Assembly (NCBI RefSeq): GCF_005154805.1
Contig: NZ_CP039727.1
Location: 1,671,501-1,735,500 of the forward strand
Origin: Bacillus sp. S3
GTDB lineage: Bacteria; Bacillota; Bacilli; Bacillales; Cytobacillaceae
Direction of reading: 5' to 3'
Length of the DNA stretch: 64,000 bases
The notes beneath the pieces were generated by a model. The model was not told where the DNA came from, ran no database searches, and worked only from the letters and a program-made list of their open reading frames with translations. Positions within the stretch are counted from its first letter, which is position 1; every line of letters begins with the position of its first letter. Both the position numbers and the translations under genes were made by a program. Shown in pieces: positions 53,346 through 62,366 of the stretch.

Positions 53346-53813
53346 TTAAGAATAATGCTCGCCTAATTTCTTGAAAATCGGTTTTTGATAGGTGCGTTTG
53401 TTCGGTGGGTGATTTTCAAACTCAGTTATTCCGGTGTAGGTTTGCAGCAATGTTTTTGCCGTTGTAAGTGAAAGTGTTGCCTTCGGATTTCTAACACTGC
53501 CATCTAATTTGCCCAGATGCGGAAGATCCTGAAAATCCGCTTTTGTTGGTGGGATATGGAAGGTATATCTTCCACATTCAACGAGCACGTCGGACTGCTG
53601 TTGGCTATTGCGCGGATTTTGAGAAAAGTGGAGACCTATTTTTCTTGCCTTGCCCTCATTAATCAATTTTTTTAGTGATTCTTGTTTCAATTTGTACAAA
53701 TATTTGGGGTTCGGTGCTGTTTTTGCATGGCGATTCACGATAAAGACAGCTTGTGCGAGGTTTTCACTGGTTAGACTTATTTTTTTTAGGGGATGTTTCT
53801 GATCGTGATTCAA
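53346..53813 (-). CDS. ykyB: YkyB-family protein
   Basis: 155 residues. Recognised by NLAQAVFIVNRHAKTAPNPKYLYKLKQESLKKLI at the N-terminus and VECGRYTFHIPPTKADFQDLPHLG in the middle, both typical of the YkyB family of bacilli. Basic and soluble; function unknown. I start at TTG 53813, directly after AAAGGAGAACATACG; starting at the upstream ATG 53831 would place that ribosome binding site inside the gene. Order patA-ykyB agrees with the B. subtilis region. Confidence 0.85.
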   Translation of the reverse strand: MNHDQKHPLKKISLTSENLAQAVFIVNRHAKTAPNPKYLYKLKQESLKKLINEGKARKIGLHFSQNPRNSQQQSDVLVECGRYTFHIPPTKADFQDLPHLGKLDGSVRNPKATLSLTTAKTLLQTYTGITEFENHPPNKRTYQKPIFKKLGEHYS

Positions 53814-54098
53814 CGTATGTTCTCCTTTCATTCTTTTAAAACATCTACATTATACCCTGTTTTCATCTAAATAGAAATATTGTAATTGTTTTTTTGTGCT
53901 TTATTCCGATCGGTTAAAGTACGAATTAGTATTGTGAGTTCATCCTATACTACAACCAGGTAATAAAAGTTTTAGTGAAATAATCATTATTTTCTATAAA
54001 TTACTTTCTTTCAGTTAATTTCATTGTAAAATAGAATTACTAGAATGTAAAAACATTATTGTACAAAATCAGAACTTTTTCTGCTAAAGGATGATTGA

Positions 54099-56210
54099 AT
54101 GGATCATGTACATAGTTTATTGACCAATGAATTAGTTTCTGGAAACACCAGTGTGAAAATACAGAAAATCATTTTTGATATCATTTTCCAACATGTGCAG
54201 GATATGGTTTTTGTGATGAAGGTTGAGAAGGGGCCAAGATTTCGTTATATATTTGTTAATGAAGCAGGGATGAAAAAAGCAAACCTTACTGTTAAATCAA
54301 TTGGAAAAACGTTTCAAGAAGTTCTTCCACAGGAGTTTTCCACCTCCTTGCAGCAAAAATATGAACAATTATTAAAAAAAAGAGAAATCATTTTATTTGA
54401 TGATCAATTTTCCTATGATGATGGAAAAACAGTTTATGGGGAAACCATCTTAACTCCAATTTATAATGATAAAAATACAATCCAATATATCGTTGCTGTA
54501 ACGAGAGATGTAACAGAATGGTCAATTGAGAAAAATAAAATTGTCGAAAGTGAACAAAGGTATCGTTCCATTATCGATAATAATTTGGATGCTATTTTTA
54601 CCATCAGCCCGGAAGGGAAAATTCTAGAAGCAAATCCAGCTGCATCTGTCTTAACAGGGTGTTCGGAAAGTCAGATGTTACATCGATCCATATATGATGT
54701 TATCAATGATTATGATTTAGTCAAATTTAAAACCCTATTAGAAAAAACTTGTTCAGGTTATGCACTTGAATCACTTGATTGTAAAATTATTCATGCAAAA
54801 GGTCATATCCTAATGGTACATATAAAAACAGTCCCGATTGTCATTCATGGAATCATAAACGGACTTTATGTCATATGTAAGGATTTATCAGAGCAGTCGA
54901 AGAATATGGAAATGATCAAGTTTATGGCTTTTCATGACCAATTGACGGGGCTGTTAAATAGAAGAGCATTGCTTGAACATTTAAATCAACATATTTATTC
55001 CAAAGTTAAAAGCGTGCAGGAGTTTGCGTTAATCTCAATTGATTTAGATCGGTTCAAATATTTAAATGACACGCTTGGGCATTTGGCAGGTGATGAAATA
55101 TTAAAAAAAGTTGCCGAACGTTTAGGACAATTTCAAAATGAAACATGTTATATATATCGAGTAGGCGGGGATGAGTTCAATATCTTGCTTCTTTCGGCAG
55201 ACAGAAAGGAAGCCGGCACCTTTGTTAAGAAGGTATTTTCAGTTTTCTCACAATCTTTTTATTTAAATTCACAGGAGTATTTTATATCTACGAGTATTGG
55301 GATCAGCATGTTTCCAAATGACGGGAAAGATGCCGAAATGCTGATTAAGAATGCGGATGAGGCCCTTTTTCGTGTGAAGGAAAGAGGAAAGGCGCATTTT
55401 CAATTCTACCGGACAGAAATGAATTCCTTTTTCTCCAATGTAGTAACGTTAGAAACGCATCTAAGGAAGGCTATTGACAAAAATGAACTTTCCTTATTTT
55501 ATCAACCGCAAATTGACCTGACTACCGGTGAGGTCAAAAGTTTTGAGGCTCTGCTTCGCTGGAATGATAGAGAATTTGGTGCTATTTCACCTTCCGTCTT
55601 TATTCCGTTGGCTGAGGAGACAGGGTTAATTATCCCGATTGGAAATTGGGTAATTGAAAATGCCTGCGGTCAACTTCACGTATGGAATGAAAAAGGATAT
55701 ACCGATCTGCAGGTGGCGGTAAATATTTCACCAAAGCAGTTACAACATCCAAATCTTGTTCCATTTATTCAATCTATGATTGAAAAATATCAAATCAAGG
55801 CATCTTCCTTAGGAATTGAAATTACGGAAGGGACAATGAGTGATATGAAGGAAACGATTCCCATTCTAACGAAAGTGAAGGAATTGGGCGTATCAATATC
55901 TGTAGATGATTTTGGGACGGGGTATTCCTCATTAAGCTATCTAAAACAGTTTCCAATAGATTGTTTGAAAATTGATCAATCCTTTATCAGAGATATCCTG
56001 AAAAATCATAAGGATGCTGCGATTACGTCAACCATTATCCATCTAGGGAAAAGTCTATGTTTAGAAGTAATTGCCGAGGGTGTGGAAACTAAAAAGCAAG
56101 TGGAGTTTCTCTCTCATGCTGGCTGCCATAAAATCCAAGGATTCTACTACTCGAAACCAATCCCAATTGAAGAGGTTGAGCAAAAATTTTTAGGACAAAG
56201 GAAAAGCTAA
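54099..56210 (+). CDS. PAS-PAS-GGDEF-EAL cyclic-di-GMP signalling protein
   Basis: 703 residues, no membrane helix. Two PAS domains (about 28-145 and 150-270) sense an unknown signal. The diguanylate cyclase domain (about 285-435) has an intact GGDEF (YRVGGDEFNIL) but no RxxD inhibitory site at the expected place before it. The EAL domain (about 450-695) keeps EALLRW, DDFGTGYSSL, AEGVET and QGFYYSKP, so phosphodiesterase activity is likely. The result is a potentially bifunctional enzyme of DgcW type. AAAGGATGATTG precedes the ATG. Transcribed alone. Confidence 0.9.
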   Translation: MDHVHSLLTNELVSGNTSVKIQKIIFDIIFQHVQDMVFVMKVEKGPRFRYIFVNEAGMKKANLTVKSIGKTFQEVLPQEFSTSLQQKYEQLLKKREIILFDDQFSYDDGKTVYGETILTPIYNDKNTIQYIVAVTRDVTEWSIEKNKIVESEQRYRSIIDNNLDAIFTISPEGKILEANPAASVLTGCSESQMLHRSIYDVINDYDLVKFKTLLEKTCSGYALESLDCKIIHAKGHILMVHIKTVPIVIHGIINGLYVICKDLSEQSKNMEMIKFMAFHDQLTGLLNRRALLEHLNQHIYSKVKSVQEFALISIDLDRFKYLNDTLGHLAGDEILKKVAERLGQFQNETCYIYRVGGDEFNILLLSADRKEAGTFVKKVFSVFSQSFYLNSQEYFISTSIGISMFPNDGKDAEMLIKNADEALFRVKERGKAHFQFYRTEMNSFFSNVVTLETHLRKAIDKNELSLFYQPQIDLTTGEVKSFEALLRWNDREFGAISPSVFIPLAEETGLIIPIGNWVIENACGQLHVWNEKGYTDLQVAVNISPKQLQHPNLVPFIQSMIEKYQIKASSLGIEITEGTMSDMKETIPILTKVKELGVSISVDDFGTGYSSLSYLKQFPIDCLKIDQSFIRDILKNHKDAAITSTIIHLGKSLCLEVIAEGVETKKQVEFLSHAGCHKIQGFYYSKPIPIEEVEQKFLGQRKS

Positions 56211-56245
56211 AAATCCTTATCCATTATTGGATAAGGATTTTTTAG
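56209..56245 (+). terminator. terminator after GGDEF-EAL gene
   Basis: AAAATCCTTATCC and GGATAAGGATTTT form a perfect 13-bp stem around ATTATT, then a T run. Confidence 0.9.
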
Positions 56246-57113
56246 TTTTCACCTTTAAATGTGAAAATGGTTAACTCCGGTTTAGACATAAAGCGAAATG
56301 GAAGCCGTGTTGTCCCAATCCCTCTATTTACATAGAGGGTTAATGGATTTTCTTCTCCAAGCTGATATAGTCCTTCCGGATATAGTTGAGCGAAGGGGGG
56401 GTAACTAACGCCCCAATCAATGGGATTTTAACCTGTCCACCGTGGCTGTGACCGCTGATTTGCCACTGGATAGGATATTGCGAAGCTGTCTCAGCAAGGT
56501 CAGGGGCATGGGATAATAATAGTTTAAAGCGGTTATTCGGTACATCTTTTAAGGCCAATGGCAAATCTGGGGCTCCTAACATCGCATCATCAATTCCCAG
56601 CAGATAAATGGTGCTGCCATCCGGCAATTTAATCGGTGCAGATTCATTCAAGAGGACAGTAAAATTAGTTGTCTCCATAATATTACGATAAATGGCAGAC
56701 CCATAGCCGCCATGGTCATGGTTTCCAAAAATGCAGTATTTACCAAGTGGAGCTTGTAATGTTTCTAAAATGGTCATTAATTTATTCATTTCAGTAAATT
56801 TATTCGGCTCGTCCAGCAAATCTCCAGTAAATAAAATAATGTCAGGTTTGAGATTATTTATTTTAGCAGCTAGTTTTTTGAATTGGTCAAGATTGTATTG
56901 AAAACCAAGATGGGTATCACTAAATTGAACCATTGTTATTCCGTCGAAGCTTTTTGGAATTAATCGGTGTTTAATTTGCCGCTTTTGAATATCGAGTAGG
57001 GAGGGCTCAATTCGATGGGCATAAATATATCCCCCCGAACTTAACCCGAGAACGGCAAGAAATGAACCAAATGTACGTTTCAGAAAAGTTCTCCTTGTGT
57101 GATCTTTTGCCAT
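56242..57113 (-). pseudogene. ykuE: ykuE, metallophosphoesterase with frameshift
   Basis: A Tat-type signal (TRRTFLKR) and a calcineurin-like phosphoesterase domain: FSDTHLG, FTGDLLDEP, GNHDHGGYG, SHAPD and SGHSHGGQ supply all five metal-site motifs. The frame stops at 56340, but shifting by one base at a run of seven G (56395-56401; C on the coding strand) restores a family-like C-terminus, TPPFAQLYPEGLYQLGE, NRGIGTTRLPFRF and PELTIFTF, ending at 56242. One added C would repair it. So the gene is either truncated by a homopolymer slip or affected by a sequencing error. Start at ATG 57113. Confidence 0.8.
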
Positions 57114-57248
57114 TTTTTCTACCAACCTAACTTTTTTTTCACTTTCTAGAAAATAGTAGAGTCCATTTGTATTTTCTTTAATATTAACCTATATTGCAAG
57201 CAAAAAGGTCCTTATAAGTGTTTATTCAATAAAGCAAATAAAAATGAT

Positions 57249-57282
57249 TAAAAAAGCAGTCAAAAAAATATGACTGCTTTTA
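57249..57282 (-). terminator. terminator of C39-like gene
   Basis: AAAAGCAGTCA and TGACTGCTTTT form an 11-bp stem on the minus strand around TATTTTTT, followed by TT. Confidence 0.88.
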
Positions 57283-58116
57283 TCTATAACTTACCGCACG
57301 GCTTTGCAGCGCTTTCCATGAAGAAATAAATCGTTCTTTACCAACTTTCGCTTGTTTCTTTCCTGACAGGGGATCGTTTAGATAGACAAAATTGGCATCA
57401 TAACCGACCAAGACGACAGCATGTAAATCAAGTGGTGTTTTTATATATTGCTTGCCGTGATACCAGCCTTCCCAGCGATCAGGGAGACGGTAATCCCCTG
57501 TTGTCCAAACAACTACAGGATAGCCGGCAGAAACATGTTCCAGAACCTTTTCAAAAGGTTGGTTAGTTAAATTCACTGCTCTCCCAGGCAGTTTTTGGTT
57601 TATTAAATTGATCATCGGTTGATCAAAAACCGCATATCCCGCCTGTTTGCCAGTCATATCCCCAACGAATCCATCGGCCGGATTCCCCCAATGTAAGATA
57701 TCCCCTGCCGCTGATTTAATTAGCGGATCTGGATCTTTTTGAATAGCTTGGTACAGGTCCATTTTAGTTGTTTTAACGCCTGCATATTGGAGGACCATTG
57801 TTAGACTGGTCACTTCGCACCCATACCGGAGCTCCGGATTTTGATTAATTTGAATGACATCAAGCATGATTGATTCCTTTATTGGAGTTGGCTTAACGGT
57901 GTTTTCAATATTTTCTATCCTTTCAGGAATCATCAATTGGTTATTAAGATCTTTTGTCGTATAGGATTTATTATTTTTCCCGTTCGGGGATGGCGCTTGA
58001 GATTTTGTTTGTACAGGTGCCTTTACAGGTGCTGATCTTTTATTTGTATTGGCTTGAAAGTGACTGCATCCAATCATTAGCAAGATTGAGGCAAAAATAA
58101 AAATCCTCTTCAACAC
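57280..58116 (-). CDS. C39-family peptidase-like lipoprotein
   Basis: 278 residues. Signal peptide with lipobox LMIGC at Cys17, then a polar Pro/Lys/Asn-rich spacer to about residue 80. The rest is a Peptidase_C39_2-type papain-like fold: the catalytic Cys in YGCEVTSLTMVLQYAG (about residue 100), His in LHAVVLVGYD and Asp in YLNDPLSG. So it is probably an anchored extracellular cysteine peptidase. GGAGGTCAAG precedes the start. It lies divergent from ykuI; no substrate or partner gene is evident. Confidence 0.85.
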   Translation of the reverse strand: MLKRIFIFASILLMIGCSHFQANTNKRSAPVKAPVQTKSQAPSPNGKNNKSYTTKDLNNQLMIPERIENIENTVKPTPIKESIMLDVIQINQNPELRYGCEVTSLTMVLQYAGVKTTKMDLYQAIQKDPDPLIKSAAGDILHWGNPADGFVGDMTGKQAGYAVFDQPMINLINQKLPGRAVNLTNQPFEKVLEHVSAGYPVVVWTTGDYRLPDRWEGWYHGKQYIKTPLDLHAVVLVGYDANFVYLNDPLSGKKQAKVGKERFISSWKALQSRAVSYR

Positions 58117-58252
58117 TTGACCTCCTTTGATGGAGCTTGGATATAGGATATGATTGTATCCTTGCAGATATAATGGTATTCTTTTGGCAAAGAACGCGAA
58201 GCTTGATTATAGCGTATGGTATTATGAAAATTATTTTTTTGGAGGAACTTGG

Positions 58253-59464
58253 ATGGATGCATTGGAAATTCTATCGGATCTTGAAAATTGTATACCGTAT
58301 TTTCAACCGATTTTTAGTGCCGATGAGCAATGTGTCATCGCTTATGAGGTATTGGGGCGTTATCAATCAGAGGGTGGAATAATAAGCTTAGGCCCTTTCT
58401 TTCAGGATGATCAGATCCCTGATGAATATAAGTTTGAAGTGGATTTACTAATAGTGAAAAAGGCACTCGAAAAGGCACTTCAGCTTGATGAAAATATAAG
58501 TGTCTTTTTGAATCGAAATGCGGAATTATTAATGTATGGCCATGGTGAACCTTTTTTACAGGAGCTTATAGCATTTGAAAAGAGGGGATTAAGTTTAAAC
58601 CGCATTGTTCTGGAAATTTCTGATCGGAATTACCATGGTGATTTGGATCAATTTGATCATCTCCTGCAATATTACCGGACATATGGGATTAAAATTGCTA
58701 TATCTAGTATTGGGAGCGAAAGTCATTACTTTGAACGAATCGGCCAGCTTGAACCTGATATAATAAAAATCAATCTTCAGGCATTAAAATCTACTGCAAC
58801 AGGTATAAATTTTAATGATGTCTTATTTGCGTTGTCACTCTTGGCAAGAAAAATTGGTGCAACCCTATTGTTTGAAAACATTGAAATGAGTTACCAGCTG
58901 CAATTTGCCTGGAAAAATGGCGGTCACTTTTATCAGGGGTTTTATTTACATCCGCCTGAAGCTGAATTTATAAAACATGATATATTAAAATATCGCTTAA
59001 AAGAAAAATTTCATGATTTTATTTCATACGAAAAACGAAAATTAGAGGCAGTCTTTACGACAGCAGAATTTTTTCAAGCGACGGTTCAGGAAATTGTTGT
59101 GAAAAACAGGAAGTCAGGTTACGAGAACCTGTTCCAAGCACTCGTAAAGGAAATGGATGGTATTGCTTTCCGCATGTACGTTTGTGACGAGGATGGTTTT
59201 CAAAAGTCGGAAAATATTTTCAAAGGTACCAATGGCTGGAGTACACAGCCTGAATATTTAAATAAAAATTGGAGTTGGCGCCCGTATTTTTTAGAAAATA
59301 TCATAAAGATGCGTCATGAACAAAAAGGAAGGTTATCTGATTTGTATTGTGACATTGAAACAGGTGAGACCATTCGGACGTTTTCTTTTCCTGTTAACGA
59401 AAATGATTATTTGTTTATCGATATATCCTACCAATATTTATTTGAGCATGACGAATTACTGTAA
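58253..59464 (+). CDS. ykuI: YkuI, EAL-type cyclic-di-GMP binding protein
   Basis: 403 residues. An EAL domain (1-250) with EVL in place of EAL (AYEVLGRY), DISDRN-type strands and LFENIE, and a C-terminal PAS-like YkuI_C domain (255-403). B. subtilis YkuI binds cyclic-di-GMP and has no demonstrated hydrolysis. The usual DDFGTG loop reads SSIGSE here, so activity is unlikely. ATG 58253 follows TTTGGAGGAACTT; the longer upstream frame has no ribosome binding site. Likely a c-di-GMP receptor. Confidence 0.9.
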   Translation: MDALEILSDLENCIPYFQPIFSADEQCVIAYEVLGRYQSEGGIISLGPFFQDDQIPDEYKFEVDLLIVKKALEKALQLDENISVFLNRNAELLMYGHGEPFLQELIAFEKRGLSLNRIVLEISDRNYHGDLDQFDHLLQYYRTYGIKIAISSIGSESHYFERIGQLEPDIIKINLQALKSTATGINFNDVLFALSLLARKIGATLLFENIEMSYQLQFAWKNGGHFYQGFYLHPPEAEFIKHDILKYRLKEKFHDFISYEKRKLEAVFTTAEFFQATVQEIVVKNRKSGYENLFQALVKEMDGIAFRMYVCDEDGFQKSENIFKGTNGWSTQPEYLNKNWSWRPYFLENIIKMRHEQKGRLSDLYCDIETGETIRTFSFPVNENDYLFIDISYQYLFEHDELL

Positions 59465-59535
59465 GAATGCACCTGTATAGAATGATTCACGGAGTGGCAA
59501 TTTAAGTGTAACGACCATTAGAAGGAGACTTGCTC

Positions 59536-59772
59536 ATGAATCTTTTCGTTAACATTCTGGCCATTGCGATTGTCGCTATTCTTGCGGTATCTCTTTTATA
59601 TACCTTTGTTGTCGCTAGACAGCAAAAGACGGTAGAAGGGGAATTCGATTCAAAAATTGCTAAACCGGTACAAGGGAATGTATATTTAAGAAATCCAATT
59701 TTCCTGGCATATGGAATTTTTTTTGCACTACTTCTTTTTATAGTTCTATTCGTCGCCATAACCTTTTTATAA
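59536..59772 (+). CDS. small membrane protein, 78 residues
   Basis: Two membrane helices (about 5-26 and 57-77) joined by a charged 30-residue loop with QQKTVEGEFDSKIAKPVQGNVYLRNP. Both ends therefore lie on the same side. GAAGGAGACTTGCTC precedes ATG 59536. I do not recognise the family. It sits between ykuI and ykuJ and is followed by a terminator. No partner is evident. Confidence 0.75.
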   Translation: MNLFVNILAIAIVAILAVSLLYTFVVARQQKTVEGEFDSKIAKPVQGNVYLRNPIFLAYGIFFALLLFIVLFVAITFL

Positions 59773-59803
59773 TAGGCCTCAGCATCGAGAGGCCTATTTT
59801 TTC
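59771..59803 (+). terminator. terminator after small membrane protein gene
   Basis: AATAGGCCTC and GAGGCCTATT-like arms pair around AGCATC and are followed by six T. Confidence 0.88.
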
Positions 59804-60002
59804 TATTCTATTTTTAAAAAAAATCCCCATTTATTTTATTTTTACTTGGACAAATGGTGTCTATTATTTTATTCTTTTAATATTGGCATATAAAAAGAAC
59901 TACTTGTAAAATTCTAGAAAAAATCCATCAGGATAGAAATATGCCAAATGAGAAACATAACTGTAAACAGTTTGTTTTGGGTTTGAAAGGGAGGATAAGC
60001 CT

Positions 60003-60239
60003 ATGTCACAGCTGCAAGGTATATTAACAAGATTAAAAAACCTTCAGGAACAATCTACTAGTGGTGAGCCGGCGCAACGCTATTTCGAGGTAAATGGCGA
60101 AAGAAAGTGTCAGGTAACATTTCATCCAAAAACGGAAACGTTTGAATTAGAAATATATAACGAAAAGGAAAAGCCGAAGCGTTATCAATTTGATAATATT
60201 GATATGATTACCATTGAAATATTTGATTTGATTCAATAG
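60003..60239 (+). CDS. ykuJ: YkuJ-family protein
   Basis: 78 residues, the size of B. subtilis YkuJ. The small alpha/beta domain begins with a helix (SQLQGILTRLKNLQEQS) and continues RYFEVNGERKCQVTFHPKTETFELEIYNEKEKPKRYQFDNIDMI. Structure known for the family, function not. AAAGGGAGGATAAGCCT precedes the ATG. Lies between ykuI and darB in the B. subtilis order (ykuK and ykzF are missing here). Confidence 0.88.
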   Translation: MSQLQGILTRLKNLQEQSTSGEPAQRYFEVNGERKCQVTFHPKTETFELEIYNEKEKPKRYQFDNIDMITIEIFDLIQ

Positions 60240-60350
60240 GGACCATTATTGGTTCCTTCTTTTTATGTAGAAAACGCTTCAAAATTAACCTGATCACTAA
60301 AAACTATGATAAAATAGGTCTGTAGAAAAACAAACATTGAGGAGTTTTCG

Positions 60351-60797
60351 GTGATGATCAGTCTTCCCAGTGGAGAATTTTTAGAGTTAACAATAAAAGA
60401 ATTAATGATTCCTTCAGAGCGGGTTGCTCATGTGCAGCTTGGAAATAATCTCGAACATGCATTGTTGGTCCTTACGAAAAGCGGATATACTGCCATTCCT
60501 GTATTGGATCCGCATTACAAACTGCATGGGTTAATAAGCACGCCCATTATTATGGATTCGATACTTGGGCTTGAACGGATTGAATTTGAACAGCTTGAAA
60601 ATAAACGGGTGGAAGAGGTCATGAAAAGCTTGATTCCACGAGTGGTTATTTCTGAGTCGCTGATTGTGTGCCTGGATGTGCTTGTCAATCATCCGTTTCT
60701 ATGCGTTGAAAATGAAGATGGCTTTTTTGAAGGGATATTACCCAGAAGCACGGTTTTAAATCAATTAAATAAAATTGTAAAAAGATTTAAAAAGTAG
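60351..60797 (+). CDS. darB: DarB (YkuL/CbpB), CBS-domain cyclic-di-AMP receptor
   Basis: 148 residues with two CBS domains: ELTIKELMIPSERVAHVQLGNNLEHALLVLTKSGYTAIPVLD and RVEEVMKSLIPRVVISESLIVCLDVLVNHPFLCVEN. In B. subtilis DarB binds c-di-AMP and, when free, activates the (p)ppGpp synthetase Rel and pyruvate carboxylase. Length and CBS spacing agree. GAGGAGTTTTCGGTG precedes the start; ATG 60354 (MISLPSG) is an equally good choice. Usual neighbour of ccpC, from which an MFS gene now separates it. Confidence 0.88.
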   Translation: MMISLPSGEFLELTIKELMIPSERVAHVQLGNNLEHALLVLTKSGYTAIPVLDPHYKLHGLISTPIIMDSILGLERIEFEQLENKRVEEVMKSLIPRVVISESLIVCLDVLVNHPFLCVENEDGFFEGILPRSTVLNQLNKIVKRFKK

Positions 60798-60806
60798 TTG
60801 ATATTT

Positions 60807-60836
60807 AGGCTCCCATAAAGGGAGCTATATTTTTTC
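60807..60836 (+). terminator. terminator after darB
   Basis: AGGCTCCC and GGGAGCT form a stem around ATAAA, followed by ATATTTTTT. Confidence 0.8.
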
Positions 60837-60852
60837 TCTTTGAGGTGTAATG

Positions 60853-62340
60853 ATGGATACAGATGTTGGAAAATCTGCTGTAAACAGGACAAAAAAACCG
60901 CTTGTGCTGGCCGCAGTGATGCTGGCCATGTTTATGGGAGCAATTGAAGCAACGATTGTATCAACTGCGATGCCGGCAATTGTTGCAGATTTGGGAGGAT
61001 TTACACATTATAGCTGGGTGTTCTCTGCATATCTTTTAATGAATTCTGTCACCGTCTTGATATATGGAAAACTTTCAGATTTATTTGGCCGAAAGCCTAT
61101 ACTTACCATTGGAATTATTATTTTTCTAATCGGTTCGGTCCTTTGCGGCTTTGCTGGATCAATGAAGACATTGATCATTTATCGATTAATCCAAGGGTTC
61201 GGAGCGGGGGCTGTCACACCTATTGCGACAACTATTGTGGGTGATATTTACTCGAAAGAAGAAAGAGCGAAAATACAAGGGTACCTTTCAAGTGTATGGG
61301 GGATTTCGGCTATTACTGGACCAGCAGTCGGCGGTTTACTTGTCCAATATGCCAGCTGGCATTATGTCTTTTGGATAAACATCCCCCTTGGGATTCTCTC
61401 ATTAGTTGGATTATGGCTTTTCTTACATGAAAATGTTGAAAAGAAAAAACATGAAATAGATTACCTGGGGGCCATTCTTTTAACGATCACGATTTCGACA
61501 CTTATGTTTGTCCTTATCGATGGAAGCAGGTTGGGGGCTTGGCAGATGGTTAGTTTGATGGTTTTGTCGGGACTTGCTTTGTTGGCCTTTATTTTTCAAG
61601 AAGGGCGTGCATCTGAACCAGTTATGCCATTTTCAATTTGGAAAGAACGCTCCATTTTTATCGCTAATATTACATCACTGACAACTGGCGTTATGTTAAT
61701 CGGCATTTCGAGCTTTTTACCGGCTTTTGTACAGGGTGTAATGGAACAAACTCCAATTGTCGCCGGGTTTACACTTACTACGATGTCAATCGGCTGGCCA
61801 ATCGCATCCGCACTTTCGGGACGGATGCTGATCACAATCGGGTACCGGAAAACCTCAATCATTGGAGGGGCATTCTTACTGATTGGGAGTATTGCTTTCG
61901 TTACGATGTCGGCTTCTTCGGGTCCGATATGGGCAGCTGCGGGCTCCTTTTTCGTTGGTGTGGGCATGGGGCTGACATCTACTGCATTTATCGTCTCGAT
62001 TCAAAGCACTGTTGCTTGGCAGCAGAGGGGAATAGCTACAGCAGCGAATATGTTTATGCGGAATTTGGGCAGTACAATTGGTGTTGCTTTATTAGGAGGA
62101 ATCCTTAATAACCGTATGGTCCATTATTTTAGGCAAAATGATAAGACATTAACAGTCGATGACACTAATATTCTCTTAAAAGCAAGTGAACGGGACAAAC
62201 TGACGGATTCAGTCAAGAATATTTTACAGGAGGGACTGGCATTTTCCTTACACACAGTTTATTATGTTGTTCTCACCTTTGCTTTAATAAGTTTGCTATT
62301 GATATTATTTATACCTAAAAAGAGAAAGGGCGCTGTGTAA
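60853..62340 (+). CDS. MFS drug exporter, DHA2 (14-helix) type
   Basis: 495 residues with about 14 membrane segments. Motif C-like sequence ISAITGPAVGGLLVQY and motif A GKLSDLFGRKPIL are clear; IEATIVSTAMPAIVADLGG is the DHA2 start. Exports drugs or amphipathic compounds by proton antiport. ATG 60853 follows TTTGAGGTGTAATG; an adjacent ATG 60850 is possible. It intervenes between darB and ccpC, which adjoin in B. subtilis as recalled. ccpC begins 27 bases after its stop, so they may be cotranscribed. Confidence 0.88.
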   Translation: MDTDVGKSAVNRTKKPLVLAAVMLAMFMGAIEATIVSTAMPAIVADLGGFTHYSWVFSAYLLMNSVTVLIYGKLSDLFGRKPILTIGIIIFLIGSVLCGFAGSMKTLIIYRLIQGFGAGAVTPIATTIVGDIYSKEERAKIQGYLSSVWGISAITGPAVGGLLVQYASWHYVFWINIPLGILSLVGLWLFLHENVEKKKHEIDYLGAILLTITISTLMFVLIDGSRLGAWQMVSLMVLSGLALLAFIFQEGRASEPVMPFSIWKERSIFIANITSLTTGVMLIGISSFLPAFVQGVMEQTPIVAGFTLTTMSIGWPIASALSGRMLITIGYRKTSIIGGAFLLIGSIAFVTMSASSGPIWAAAGSFFVGVGMGLTSTAFIVSIQSTVAWQQRGIATAANMFMRNLGSTIGVALLGGILNNRMVHYFRQNDKTLTVDDTNILLKASERDKLTDSVKNILQEGLAFSLHTVYYVVLTFALISLLLILFIPKKRKGAV

Positions 62341-62366
62341 ACCAGGCTTTATAAGGAGGGATTTTC

